From positions 1 through 64,000 of IMG/VR virus record IMGVR_UViG_3300003690_000003: a stretch of 64,000 bases of DNA; one strand, 5' to 3'. The stretch is from a virus. Every line of letters begins with the position of its first letter. Positions within the stretch are counted from its first letter, which is position 1. Made by a program: the position numbers and the translations under genes. Positions 44,137-52,819 of the stretch are shown here, one piece after another. The notes beneath the pieces are model-generated. The model saw only the letters and a program-made list of their open reading frames with translations, searched no databases and was not told the DNA's origin.

Positions 44137-45025
44137 TATCGTTTTCTCCTATACTAATATGACCAGTGACAAATCCGTAGGGGCGTTTGATTTCCATATA
44201 ATGTCCTGATGTTATTAGTGTACAATATTGAGCCCACGTTGTCAAGTCGTAAAACCAAGGAAGTTCATTTATTATTGCGTCCGACTGGTCTGCCTCTTTA
44301 AATACATCTGACAACTTAAAATGTCTAGACTTTCTGCGCTCTTCGGGGGGAAGTTTTCTTTTGGGTATTTCTTCCTCATTAGTCGGAGGATAATAGGTAC
44401 GAGAGTTAGATTTAATCACATTTCGGGCGCGCCGCCATTCTTCCGTATCAAAGGTAAATCCCAAGGGAAGGCCATCACAAACCGTTTTACCTTCATGCGA
44501 AAAATAAAATGGTTTCTTTCCGCTTATCTTGCTTCTCGCCTTTTTAATCTCGTTTAAGCCACACACTCCAAAAGGAAAACTTACGTAGTAGCGATCAGGA
44601 ATAAGCCAACGTCCCAGCCGTCTACAAATCCAGTATGCAACGTTTGCACCATGAATAATAGACCACGCGTAGCAATCATATTTATCTCGATGTTTTGGAT
44701 GAATCGGTACATAATATATGGGAATTGATACATGACCTTCTTTGGGATATTTCACATAGCGCCCCGCTTCAATCGTATATAAATCCTCTACCCAATCTCC
44801 TACTTTGTGTTTGATAAGTGGTGCGATATCATCATTACAAACTATCCAGATGGTTTCACAGCCTGCGTAAGAACATTCGGCTACCGCAGCCTCAATCAAA
44901 CTAAAATCCGACGCTATCGGCATTAATGTATCGTGGCCTGGCAGATTAAACTCTCCGGTTGACGACGCCACTGGAATGATACCGGCTAAGTGAAAAGCTG
45001 TTTTGCTTTGTCGTGCTATGTCCAT
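44129..45025 (-). CDS. Nucleotidyltransferase-like phage protein
   Basis: 298 residues from MDIARQSKTAFHLAGIIPVA. FNLPGHDTLMPIASDFSLIE, AVAECSYAGCETIWIVCNDD and IPIYYVPIHPKHRDKYDCYA resemble the N-terminal NTP-transferase (Rossmann-like) fold, and a charged C-terminus follows. Such proteins recur in large marine phages without known substrate. Start uncertain: a TTG at 45046 is also possible. Confidence 0.75.
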   Translation of the reverse strand: MDIARQSKTAFHLAGIIPVASSTGEFNLPGHDTLMPIASDFSLIEAAVAECSYAGCETIWIVCNDDIAPLIKHKVGDWVEDLYTIEAGRYVKYPKEGHVSIPIYYVPIHPKHRDKYDCYAWSIIHGANVAYWICRRLGRWLIPDRYYVSFPFGVCGLNEIKKARSKISGKKPFYFSHEGKTVCDGLPLGFTFDTEEWRRARNVIKSNSRTYYPPTNEEEIPKRKLPPEERRKSRHFKLSDVFKEADQSDAIINELPWFYDLTTWAQYCTLITSGHYMEIKRPYGFVTGHISIGENDNE

Positions 45026-45783
45026 TCCTTTGACGCGTTGCAACAAAAAATATTAGATGTTGTGTCCTCTCTTACAATAAATTCTTTTTTATGTTTGTGA
45101 AGCTCTCGTCTGTCGTGTTCCAGGACCAGATTAAGATTATGAACCTTATCACCAAACCGACGCTCAGGGCCTTGTAACCCATTCTCTTTTATTAACCTCA
45201 TTGCTGCGAACCTGGCTGCAGTCTCAGAATATTCAAACTCCCGCAGCTGATCACATGGAATATATGACTTGGTATAACAGTCTTTAAAAGAACCATCATT
45301 ACCATCTTTTCTGATGGATGGATAAAAAACGAGCTCTTTAACAAAGTTGCCGTGGCCCTCAACTGTGCCAGCGGTCTGTTTGGCTCCGCGTTTGATGTCA
45401 AACCAGTCATAAACAATATACTCTTCTACCTTTTCTTCTATGGCTAGCCCCTCTACCCTGTCGAGATCAAAGATATAAAGCTCCTCAAAACGAATCTTAA
45501 TCATCCGATAAAACTCTGTTATAACTTTGACGGTAGATTCCTCAACTCTAATACTTTCTATTTCCGAAGGAATAGGTGTCAATCCTCGCATGCCTAGCTC
45601 AAATGTCAAACGGTACCAGTTAGTCGCTTTTTCTTTTTCTTCTATAGGATGAGGAAGCGTCACCCCATTAATGAGAAGAGTGGCACCATTGGCCATGGCA
45701 AACTGGAGGGCCGGCAAACTGTATCCAACAACGAGTTTTCTACTTTTTAGTTCTGGTGTCTCAATCACTTTAGGCACGTTCAT
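45016..45783 (-). CDS. Phage protein of unknown function, 255 residues
   Basis: LVVGYSLPALQFAMANGATL, LLINGVTLPHPIE, ELGMRGLTPIPSEIESIRVE and IFDLDRVEGLAIEEKVEEY. A conserved-looking companion of the nucleotidyltransferase-like gene, with which it overlaps by 10 nt. Possibly a recognition or redox protein; no firm family. Confidence 0.75.
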   Translation of the reverse strand: MNVPKVIETPELKSRKLVVGYSLPALQFAMANGATLLINGVTLPHPIEEKEKATNWYRLTFELGMRGLTPIPSEIESIRVEESTVKVITEFYRMIKIRFEELYIFDLDRVEGLAIEEKVEEYIVYDWFDIKRGAKQTAGTVEGHGNFVKELVFYPSIRKDGNDGSFKDCYTKSYIPCDQLREFEYSETAARFAAMRLIKENGLQGPERRFGDKVHNLNLVLEHDRRELHKHKKEFIVREDTTSNIFCCNASKEWT

Positions 45784-46063
45784 AGGTCGATAAGCTACCT
45801 ATAACATAGTTTTCAGTAATAGTGTGGTATACGTGGTTCTCATAAGTAATCTCACGAATCATGTGTGCTTCAACTACCAAAAGCCATCCCGGCTCCCATT
45901 GGCGTTGGCAATCGGCGGCGCCTCCATCGGGGCTCACGCGAACGACAGCGTAAGGCTCCACAGGTGCCTGATAATCTGAAGGAAGTAGTATAGTACCTTC
46001 TTCCGTTCTTTCATCTTCTATCAGTTCAATACTAATATTTCTATTATGTGGCAAAAATCTCAT
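45770..46063 (-). CDS. GroES-like co-chaperonin (Hsp10 fold)
   Basis: 97 residues. LIEDERTEEGTILLPSDYQA aligns with the T/E-x-x-G-I/T-x-L/I-P mobile-loop region, then VVRVSPDG..., GWLLVVEAHMIREITYENHV and TENYVIGSL match the end of the GroES barrel (E-x-x-I/V-L/I-A/G). It may partner the phage GroEL encoded at 30080. Confidence 0.75.
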   Translation of the reverse strand: MRFLPHNRNISIELIEDERTEEGTILLPSDYQAPVEPYAVVRVSPDGGAADCQRQWEPGWLLVVEAHMIREITYENHVYHTITENYVIGSLSTYERA

Positions 46064-46434
46064 TTTTTCTCCAAATCTTCTATGGCTGCTTTAATCGCTT
46101 CTTCCGCCAACACCGAACAATGTATTTTAACGGGAGGGAGCGATAATTCCTCTACAATATCGGTATTTTTAATTTCGGCCGCTTCTTTTAGGGTTTTACC
46201 CTTTATCCACTCTGTAGCTAAAGAAGACGCTGCTATGGCGGATCCGCACCCAAAGGTTTTGAACTTCGCATCGCAAATACGCCCATCATCACCTACTTTA
46301 ATCTGTAACTTCATAACATCCCCACATTCGGGAGCGCCTACAACGCCTGTCCCTACGCGCGCGTCTTCCTTATTAAAAGAGCCCATATTGCGGGGGCTAT
46401 TAAAATGATCTAAAACTTTTTTTGAATATGCCAT
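46060..46434 (-). CDS. iscU: IscU-type iron-sulfur cluster scaffold
   Basis: 124 residues from MAYSKKVLDHFNSPRNMGSF. The three cluster-binding cysteines are in GAPECGD, FGCGSA and HCSVLAE, with the Asp of ECGD present. IscU assembles Fe-S clusters from IscS-derived sulfur. It is a very rare phage gene. ATGA overlap with the GroES-like gene; no IscS, HscA or HscB is nearby, so host partners are needed. Confidence 0.93.
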   Translation of the reverse strand: MAYSKKVLDHFNSPRNMGSFNKEDARVGTGVVGAPECGDVMKLQIKVGDDGRICDAKFKTFGCGSAIAASSLATEWIKGKTLKEAAEIKNTDIVEELSLPPVKIHCSVLAEEAIKAAIEDLEKK

Positions 46435-46453
46435 GATTTTCTCCTTATATTGA

Positions 46454-48862
46454 TTAGCCGCATTTGGCATGCCCGCAGGCTTTACAGGTTATACACCCTT
46501 CCATATATACCAGCCCTTCGGCGTTGCATTCCGAACAAGTCTTTTCAGAAGGACAGGAACCATTGATGATATATCCTTTAAGGACTCTCGCCACGCAGCG
46601 CGCAAAACTAAACATATCGCTATCGCGATCTTTTTGTAGTTGTTCTACAACATACTGAGTGTTGGCACCGTGGCGTAAGCCCAAAGATATCATACGTGTG
46701 AATGCAGAATGATTGGGATTATCAAAAACCTTTACCAAATCTTTTACTGTGAGAGTTTCACCATTTTTGCCAATCTTTAGATCATAGATAGAGTTCATTG
46801 TCTTGCGAGGATTTTTAACTAGAATGCCCTCTTCTCTGTTCCTAGGTATCTCAATTAAATTTGATAAACCGCCCATTACTTCATAAGGTCTACCATCCAT
46901 GAGTCCAACCATGATTACCCATTTTTCTCCCTGAATCGTAGCACGATGTATATTACAAGGCAGCTCGGTGGGACGCTTAGGCGCTGTATGATGGGGAAAT
47001 CGTTCTTTTCCTCTCTCCACCAATACACCAGATCGAGACCCCGCAACATATACGGTGATTCCTTTAAGCCCTTGCTTCCACCCCTCCATATAAATCTCGC
47101 CCACTACACTTGAAGGGGTTCCTTTAGGAAGATTGATAGTAGAACTAATGGAATGGTCAATGCTTCGTTGGATTACTGCTTGAACCTTTACCCGTTTCGT
47201 CCAATCAATATCTCCTGATTCTACAAAAAAACTAGGAGGGGTATCCTCTCCGAACAAATCTAAATACTCGCGCACGTTGTGGTGAAATACTTTATATTCT
47301 AGCCATTTATCTCCAAGTTCATCAGTATAATCTGCTTCCAAATCTTGTTCGTTGTGAGACAGCTTACGGCGCCGGATGTAAATATTTTTGAACACCGGCT
47401 CTAGGCCAGAAGAGGTTTGTGACAGAATGGAGACTGAGCCGGTAGGGGCGTTCGTGAGGATAGAAATATTGCGGCGTCCAAAAGTCTCAAATTTCTCGGA
47501 CAGATTTTTTGGGAGCCTTTGGATATATGGATTGTTTTTCTCTTTCTCCCAATCGAATACCGGAAAAGCGCCACGTTCCTGGGCTAAATAAACACTCTCC
47601 AGGTACGCAGTATCACGAATAGTCTCATAGATTTGCTTGATGATTTCGATGGCTTCATCCGAATCATAAGCTAGCTTGAGACGAGCCAGAGCATCTGCAA
47701 GGCCATGAGTACCAAGCCCCGTCCTGCGGCCGTTCACACACGCTGTATGCAAGTTATTCCATAGTTCTTTTTCGCTCTCCGTGTCACAAACCTCTTTGAT
47801 TGCTTCTAACTTTTCTAGCTCCAGTTCTACAAGGTCATCCGACAGACGCATACCCACAGACGTGATTTCTTTTAGTTTATTAAAATCAAAGACCGCTTTA
47901 TCACTGAACGGATTGCGTACTAAATGTTTAAGATTTAAAGAGATTAAACGACAACTATCGTAGGCCGAAAGGGGGATTTCTCCGCACGGATTCGTTGTAA
48001 GAGTGCGAAATCCTTCATCTTTATAACAGTCTGCTGGTAAATTCTCGATGATATTATCCCACATAAGAAGTCCTGGCTCTGCGGTGGTTGTTGCTGAATC
48101 TACTATCTTCTTCCATAGTTCCTCGGCTTGAATCTCGATTCTATGTGTAGGATCAGCCGAATCAACGGGAAACTGTAAAATAAATGATTCTTTATTTTCA
48201 ACTGCTCTCATGAAAGAATCGCTTATTTTCACCGATACGTTTGCCCCAGTCACCTTAGTAAGATTTTGTTTCATTACAACAAACTTCTCAATGTCGGGGT
48301 GTCGGATATCCATCGAGATCATCAGCGCGCCGCGGCGACCATTCTGGCCTATCATCCGACAAACATAAGAATAGAAATCTGCGAAGGACCAGGCGCCCGT
48401 AGTAGTGCGAGCGGAGTTATTTACTGGGGCATTTTCGGGGCGCAAGTTAGATATGTCAAGGCCAACACCACAGCGACGCTTAAATAAATTAGCCAAATCT
48501 TTTCCGGCATCGACGATCGAGCTAATATTATCGTTGGGAGATTCCACAACAACACAGTTGGATAAAGATACGTTAACATAATTATTTCCTATTCCCATCA
48601 TGGGCGAGCCTTGCGGCACAATATATTTAAAGTTTTTAAAATACGAAAAGATTTCTTCCTCAGTTAAGCGGTTACCTTCAAACTTATCTTCGATACGGGC
48701 AAACTCTCTGGCCAACCGCTTGTGCATATCGGTTGGAGTTTTTTCTATAAAATTCCCCTCGTTGTCTTGCAAACAATATTTAGTTATGAAAACATTGGTG
48801 GCTAGTTCATCCTCATTAAAATATGCTAGGGTCGCCTCTCGGACTTCTTCTACAGTATACAT
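46454..48862 (-). CDS. nrdJ: Adenosylcobalamin-dependent (class II) ribonucleotide reductase
   Basis: 802 residues. LTTNPCGEIPLSAYDSCRLI carries an active-site Cys, NAPTGSVSILSQTSSGLEPV is typical of class II enzymes, and the C-terminus ends in a zinc-ribbon-like CSECNAEG...CITCKACGHAKCG. No small subunit (NrdB) is present, in keeping with a B12 enzyme. Reduces ribonucleotides for phage DNA without oxygen; the host must supply cobalamin. Confidence 0.95.
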   Translation of the reverse strand: MYTVEEVREATLAYFNEDELATNVFITKYCLQDNEGNFIEKTPTDMHKRLAREFARIEDKFEGNRLTEEEIFSYFKNFKYIVPQGSPMMGIGNNYVNVSLSNCVVVESPNDNISSIVDAGKDLANLFKRRCGVGLDISNLRPENAPVNNSARTTTGAWSFADFYSYVCRMIGQNGRRGALMISMDIRHPDIEKFVVMKQNLTKVTGANVSVKISDSFMRAVENKESFILQFPVDSADPTHRIEIQAEELWKKIVDSATTTAEPGLLMWDNIIENLPADCYKDEGFRTLTTNPCGEIPLSAYDSCRLISLNLKHLVRNPFSDKAVFDFNKLKEITSVGMRLSDDLVELELEKLEAIKEVCDTESEKELWNNLHTACVNGRRTGLGTHGLADALARLKLAYDSDEAIEIIKQIYETIRDTAYLESVYLAQERGAFPVFDWEKEKNNPYIQRLPKNLSEKFETFGRRNISILTNAPTGSVSILSQTSSGLEPVFKNIYIRRRKLSHNEQDLEADYTDELGDKWLEYKVFHHNVREYLDLFGEDTPPSFFVESGDIDWTKRVKVQAVIQRSIDHSISSTINLPKGTPSSVVGEIYMEGWKQGLKGITVYVAGSRSGVLVERGKERFPHHTAPKRPTELPCNIHRATIQGEKWVIMVGLMDGRPYEVMGGLSNLIEIPRNREEGILVKNPRKTMNSIYDLKIGKNGETLTVKDLVKVFDNPNHSAFTRMISLGLRHGANTQYVVEQLQKDRDSDMFSFARCVARVLKGYIINGSCPSEKTCSECNAEGLVYMEGCITCKACGHAKCG

Positions 48863-48863
48863 T

Positions 48864-50222
48864 TTATCTACTCCTGTCTTTAAACTTTTTATATTTTTCA
48901 GCCAGTTTTTGCTTTTGAACCAGGGGGCTTACTTCAATTTCATTGTCGGCGATTGGTTCTAGAATCTTTATAGATACTGTGCTGGTGTCCATATAGAGGG
49001 GGTATATTATACCGTCCGGACCATTCCTATTTTTAGCAATAAAAACCCTGCCTGTATTCCCCAGTTTATCATTGATAGTTCGCGAAATACTAAAAATAAA
49101 ATCTGAAACAAAGCACTTATTAAAGGCTTCTGATATGGATTCCATCGTTATCACTTCAGCATTAAGGCCCGAACGATTTGTTTGTGAGGCAGTCCATACG
49201 GGGCACCTGTACTCCTGGGCCAACCCACGAAGCTCTTCGTAGATAGATTCTAGCTCATTACGCTTCTCTCTTTGGGCTGTTATGGGGCGAAGCAAGTCGG
49301 CATAGTCTACTATAATCATATCAATCGGAACATCCTTCATGCGAAGACGCTCCAAATGTGTTTTAATAGTGTGAGTGGACGCTGACTTCGTTGGATATTC
49401 CTTAATAATTAAGCGACCTTCGATACCTTGAACCTCTTCGTAAACTTTTTCTTTAAATGTAGCTAAATCACCTAACTCAATCCTCGTCAGACAGCTATCA
49501 TAACGCGAGCCGACGACGGTGTCTTGAAGTTCTAAAGTATAATGTATCACCGTCTTGCCTTCTTTAATGGCTTGAGTACCTAAATGCACAAGAGCCATGG
49601 ACTTGCCCACCCCCGTAGGGGCAATAACAACTCCTAGCTCTTTTTGTCCTAGTCCTCCTTGACATATATCATCTATGAGCGGCCATCCCGTTGCGACAGG
49701 ATTGCGGAACTTAGGTTTAAACCTCTCTTCGAAATCCTTTTTCCAATCATAGCCGGCATCGTTATCTGCACCAAGCTTGAGAGACGCATTAATCAACAAC
49801 GCAATTTCATCAAAGGATGAACTTTGCAAAAGACCGATGGACTTAATCATTGCGGACTTTAGATTTTGCTTGCGACAAAAATCCAGGGCAGTATCTTTAA
49901 TATACTCCTGGTTTTCTAGGTGTGTCGACATGACGCGGGCGTAATATTCCCTAACTTGCTGTTGCGTCATCTCATTTTCATCATCAATACCTGAACGCAA
50001 AATAGTCCCGAGGATTTGGCGTGAGGGATGAACCCCGTACTTTTGTCGGTACTGAAATATTACTTTGAGGAAGAGTTTTAAATAACGAAGCTCTAAAAAA
50101 TTAATATCAAGAACTTCTTCTATTTGATCTGCGAAAGGACGATCATCTAAGATGACCATACACAACTGCTCTTGGAATGATTTGCCGTAGCGAGAAAAAG
50201 TTATCTTCTCTTTTGATTCCAT
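48864..50222 (-). CDS. Replicative DNA helicase (DnaB/gp41-like)
   Basis: 452 residues. Walker A APTGVGKSMALVHLG (about 205-219), Walker B DMIIVDYADLLRP, and SQTNRSGLNAEVITMESISE typical of RecA-fold hexameric helicases. The N-terminal ~150 residues fit the primase-interacting domain. T4 gp41/DnaB role at the fork. Confidence 0.93.
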   Translation of the reverse strand: MESKEKITFSRYGKSFQEQLCMVILDDRPFADQIEEVLDINFLELRYLKLFLKVIFQYRQKYGVHPSRQILGTILRSGIDDENEMTQQQVREYYARVMSTHLENQEYIKDTALDFCRKQNLKSAMIKSIGLLQSSSFDEIALLINASLKLGADNDAGYDWKKDFEERFKPKFRNPVATGWPLIDDICQGGLGQKELGVVIAPTGVGKSMALVHLGTQAIKEGKTVIHYTLELQDTVVGSRYDSCLTRIELGDLATFKEKVYEEVQGIEGRLIIKEYPTKSASTHTIKTHLERLRMKDVPIDMIIVDYADLLRPITAQREKRNELESIYEELRGLAQEYRCPVWTASQTNRSGLNAEVITMESISEAFNKCFVSDFIFSISRTINDKLGNTGRVFIAKNRNGPDGIIYPLYMDTSTVSIKILEPIADNEIEVSPLVQKQKLAEKYKKFKDRSR

Positions 50223-50243
50223 GGGTACCTCTCTCTAATCCTA

Positions 50244-51209
50244 CTAGTTTTTGAGCGCTTTGTCAACGGCAAATCGGTTCATAGTCGCAAATAGATCGTC
50301 CCAGTTAAAAACCCCGAAACCATCTTTATTCATCATTTTGATGAACTCGGTTCTATTGAACTCATATCCCAAATTGTTAAATACATAATCGACCTTCTGT
50401 CTACTTTGGCGAGAGAGATTGGGATCGTACAGCTGCATCAACTTGTAGTTCCTTATAACTAGGTTTTTGTTCTCGATAACGCGATCAAAAAATACTACTT
50501 TGCTGTCAACTTTTTCGCAATAATCTATAACCTCTTGAAATGAATACTCTTTGTCCTCAAATAAAAATGGTAATCTTTTTTTGACGGTAGCCAAGCCGGC
50601 TCCAGGAACCCCTTTAAGATTGTCTGACTTATCTCCCGCGATAGCTCGCGCCATGGCAAAGTTGCGCGGATGAATACCAAACTTCTCTAGAATATTCTTC
50701 TGAGTAAGGACTTCTTTCTGGATAGGACGGAACAAAACCGTTTCACCATCACAGAGCTGAATGAAATCTTTATCACTGGAAACCACTACCTTCTGCCATC
50801 CCTTAAATTTATCTGATTGGGTTATGTACGCGATTACATCATCTGCTTCTACCTCGGGAAACATAAACTGCGGGATGGGCAGCTCATTAAGATATTCCAG
50901 AAGACGCGTCTGCTGCCACACCTTGTTCTCTGTCTCTTCGTCAGGAGTAAGGTTGCTCTCGCGGTTAAGACGGATGGGCTTGCGCCCCTCCTTATATTCC
51001 TTCACGATGGCTCGGCGCTTAGCCGATCCTCCTGGACCATCCCAAACTACCACCACCATGTCAGGCTTGTTCTCTCGAACAAGCTTTTGGAGGATCTTCA
51101 AGAATCCTTTAACACCACCGATGGGTTGCCCGTTGGTAGACATACTGGGATCTACAATATATGCCCTGAAATATGCATTCAGCGCATCAATAATCATTAC
51201 TCTTTTCAC
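50244..51209 (-). CDS. 5'-3' exonuclease (RNase H / PolA N-terminal type)
   Basis: 321 residues. MIIDALNAYFRAYIVDPSMS, WDGPGGSAKRRAIVKEYKEG, EVEADDVIAYI, VVVSSDKDFIQLC and AIAGDKSDNLKGVPGAGLAT match the FEN-type acidic active site and the helix-hairpin-helix. Removes RNA primers. The family A polymerase at 57785 lacks such a domain, so this gene may supply it. Confidence 0.93.
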   Translation of the reverse strand: MKRVMIIDALNAYFRAYIVDPSMSTNGQPIGGVKGFLKILQKLVRENKPDMVVVVWDGPGGSAKRRAIVKEYKEGRKPIRLNRESNLTPDEETENKVWQQTRLLEYLNELPIPQFMFPEVEADDVIAYITQSDKFKGWQKVVVSSDKDFIQLCDGETVLFRPIQKEVLTQKNILEKFGIHPRNFAMARAIAGDKSDNLKGVPGAGLATVKKRLPFLFEDKEYSFQEVIDYCEKVDSKVVFFDRVIENKNLVIRNYKLMQLYDPNLSRQSRQKVDYVFNNLGYEFNRTEFIKMMNKDGFGVFNWDDLFATMNRFAVDKALKN

Positions 51210-51592
51210 AATGTCATGTTTTCTATTCTGCCGTCTCTGTTGGTGTATACCACCCTCTTAACGCCTACATGCTTCATGGCGCTTTCGCACATGGGGCACG
51301 GCTTGCTCATGCGCGATTGTCCTTCCCTGTTAATCCTAACCACATAGATGGTTGAACCTTGGGTAATGTTCCGATCTATTCCTAGAATCGCTCCTAGTTC
51401 TGCGTGCAGGGTGGCGTCGCCATCATTATGTTCTCGAAAACGTTTTCCAAACCCACAGTGGCGGTGCTTATTGCAAGCTACATTACGAATAGAGCTGCCC
51501 TTTACGAGGATAGCTCCGTGTCTAAATTTGCCATAGTTTGATTGTTCTGCGATCTTCTTGGCGAAGGATATATAACGTCGTTGTTTCCCCAT
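51206..51592 (-). CDS. dCMP/cytidine deaminase-like protein
   Basis: 128 residues from MGKQRRYISFAKKIAEQSNY. Zinc motifs are TLHAELGAI (HAE) and PCPMCESAM (PCxxC). Makes dUMP for ThyX or deaminates another cytosine substrate. The ATG is 5 nt after the -10, so the message is near leaderless. Confidence 0.88.
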   Translation of the reverse strand: MGKQRRYISFAKKIAEQSNYGKFRHGAILVKGSSIRNVACNKHRHCGFGKRFREHNDGDATLHAELGAILGIDRNITQGSTIYVVRINREGQSRMSKPCPMCESAMKHVGVKRVVYTNRDGRIENMTL

Positions 51593-51597
51593 ACCAT

Positions 51598-51625
51598 AGT
51601 ATACACTATGGGCTGTGGGTGTCAA
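51598..51625 (-). promoter_or_regulatory. Consensus-like promoter, near-leaderless
   Basis: TTGACA, 16 nt, TATACT, 5 nt, ATG. It is the only cassette of this kind seen in the right half of the window. Confidence 0.8.
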
Positions 51626-51639
51626 GGATTAAAAGAGGC

Positions 51640-51906
51640 TTATTCTCTCTCCCGCAGCCCCAACGCTGCCAGTGCAGGAAGCAATTGCTTAGTTGCCTGA
51701 ACAATCTCATAACCCTTGTCGACCCATTTCTGCGCATGCTCTGCGGCTTCCTCGGCAGTGTTGGCACCGCCCCAGAGCCCTGTCGTCCCTGTAGAAGTAG
51801 CCTTTCTAGCTAAAAAATGAAAATCGGGAAAAACAGTTTTAATGCCCGGGCCTCTCTCTACTTCTTCCCTGATAATCTCTTTTAATCTTTGTTTGGTGAG
51901 TTTCAC
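51640..51906 (-). CDS. Tag-bearing small protein C of a trio
   Basis: 88 residues from GTG (VKLTKQRLKEIIREEVERGP). The N-terminal K-L-T-K-Q-R-L-x-x-I-I-R-E-E tag is shared with the next two genes upstream. The body has NTAEEAAEHAQKWVDKGYEI. TAGTG junction with the upstream gene. A virion-targeting role for the tag is inferred. Confidence 0.7.
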   Translation of the reverse strand: MKLTKQRLKEIIREEVERGPGIKTVFPDFHFLARKATSTGTTGLWGGANTAEEAAEHAQKWVDKGYEIVQATKQLLPALAALGLRERE

Positions 51907-52262
51907 TACACTTTCCCCTGCCATCCAGTGCCGCCCTCTTTCTTCTCTTTACGGCCGGCTTTCTTGAATCTCTTAGCTAAAGCTTTACGCTTAGGGGTAC
52001 ACGTAGACTTGGTCATGGGTGTACAATATCCTTTGTGCTCAGGATCTACAGCTTTTTGAATCCAGTCCTTCTTCTTCTTCTTTTTCTTCTTCTCGTCAAG
52101 ATTATCTTCGCTGAGATATTCTTCGATCTCTTCCATCCCCATTTGTTCAAGGCGCGTGCGATTGAAAGATTCACTCTTCTCTCTGCGTTCCTGCTCCTGC
52201 TCACTAATAGAAGCAATCTCTTCTCTAATGATTTGTAGTAGTTTTTGTTTAGATAAATTCAT
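51906..52262 (-). CDS. Tag-bearing small basic protein B of a trio
   Basis: 118 residues, MNLSKQKLLQIIREEIASIS, then an acidic helix, then a run of eight lysines and a DPEHKGYCTPMTKSTCTPKR basic segment. The C-terminal part resembles DUF-type phage proteins with a C-TPMTKxTC motif. Possibly packaged with DNA. Confidence 0.7.
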   Translation of the reverse strand: MNLSKQKLLQIIREEIASISEQEQERREKSESFNRTRLEQMGMEEIEEYLSEDNLDEKKKKKKKKDWIQKAVDPEHKGYCTPMTKSTCTPKRKALAKRFKKAGRKEKKEGGTGWQGKV

Positions 52263-52267
52263 TTGTT

Positions 52268-52618
52268 TTAATCCTTTGCTGGCGTTACGTGTCCCGGCAA
52301 ACTCTTAAGATGCTTGGGTTCCTTCGACTTGTGCTGCTTTACTTTTTGACCAAGCTTTGCTAGGCTTCTCAACTCTTTAGTAGTTATCTCTCCCTTATAC
52401 AAATCTAAAGCGGCACCCTTTAACTTACTCGTGGGAGTGTCCCCTCTCCGCGCAGACAAAGCCATCCCCGCCGCTTTCTGTTGCGCCTGGGATTCCGTGG
52501 AGCCCTGCTCACGATAGGGAGGGTCACCAACAGTCTTGTCTGCTTTGTTACCTTCGTCTACAAAAGACTGAAGTTCTTCTCTAATAATCTCTTGAAGTCT
52601 TTGCTTGGTAAGTTTCAC
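52268..52618 (-). CDS. Tag-bearing small protein A of a trio
   Basis: 116 residues, MKLTKQRLQEIIREELQSFV, then a polar, Gln/Ala/Lys-rich body (KLGQKVKQHKSKEPKHLK). The same tag as its two neighbours suggests repeated use of one signal on unrelated cargos. Confidence 0.7.
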   Translation of the reverse strand: MKLTKQRLQEIIREELQSFVDEGNKADKTVGDPPYREQGSTESQAQQKAAGMALSARRGDTPTSKLKGAALDLYKGEITTKELRSLAKLGQKVKQHKSKEPKHLKSLPGHVTPAKD

Positions 52619-52627
52619 TGCCCTCTC

Positions 52628-52774
52628 CTAAAGTAAGGAACAGTGTCCAAGAACAAGTCCAACAGCAAGAGCTGCAGCACTATTCGCCGCCAAAAGAACA
52701 TAAAGTTCACGGGGGGCGCGTAGTAAAGCAACGTTCTTTGCCAGAGATAAACTATCTAAAAGTAATTTCTTCAT
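52628..52774 (-). CDS. Possible small membrane protein
   Basis: 48 residues, MKKLLLDSLSLAKNVALLRA, with a hydrophobic stretch LAANSAAALAVGLVLGHC near the C-terminus. Good fit in the ~200-nt gap before recA. No family recognised. Confidence 0.5.
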   Translation of the reverse strand: MKKLLLDSLSLAKNVALLRAPRELYVLLAANSAAALAVGLVLGHCSLL

Positions 52775-52819
52775 TATACTATTCCTTATAAGTCGACATC
52801 AAGTGTCAATAATAAATAG

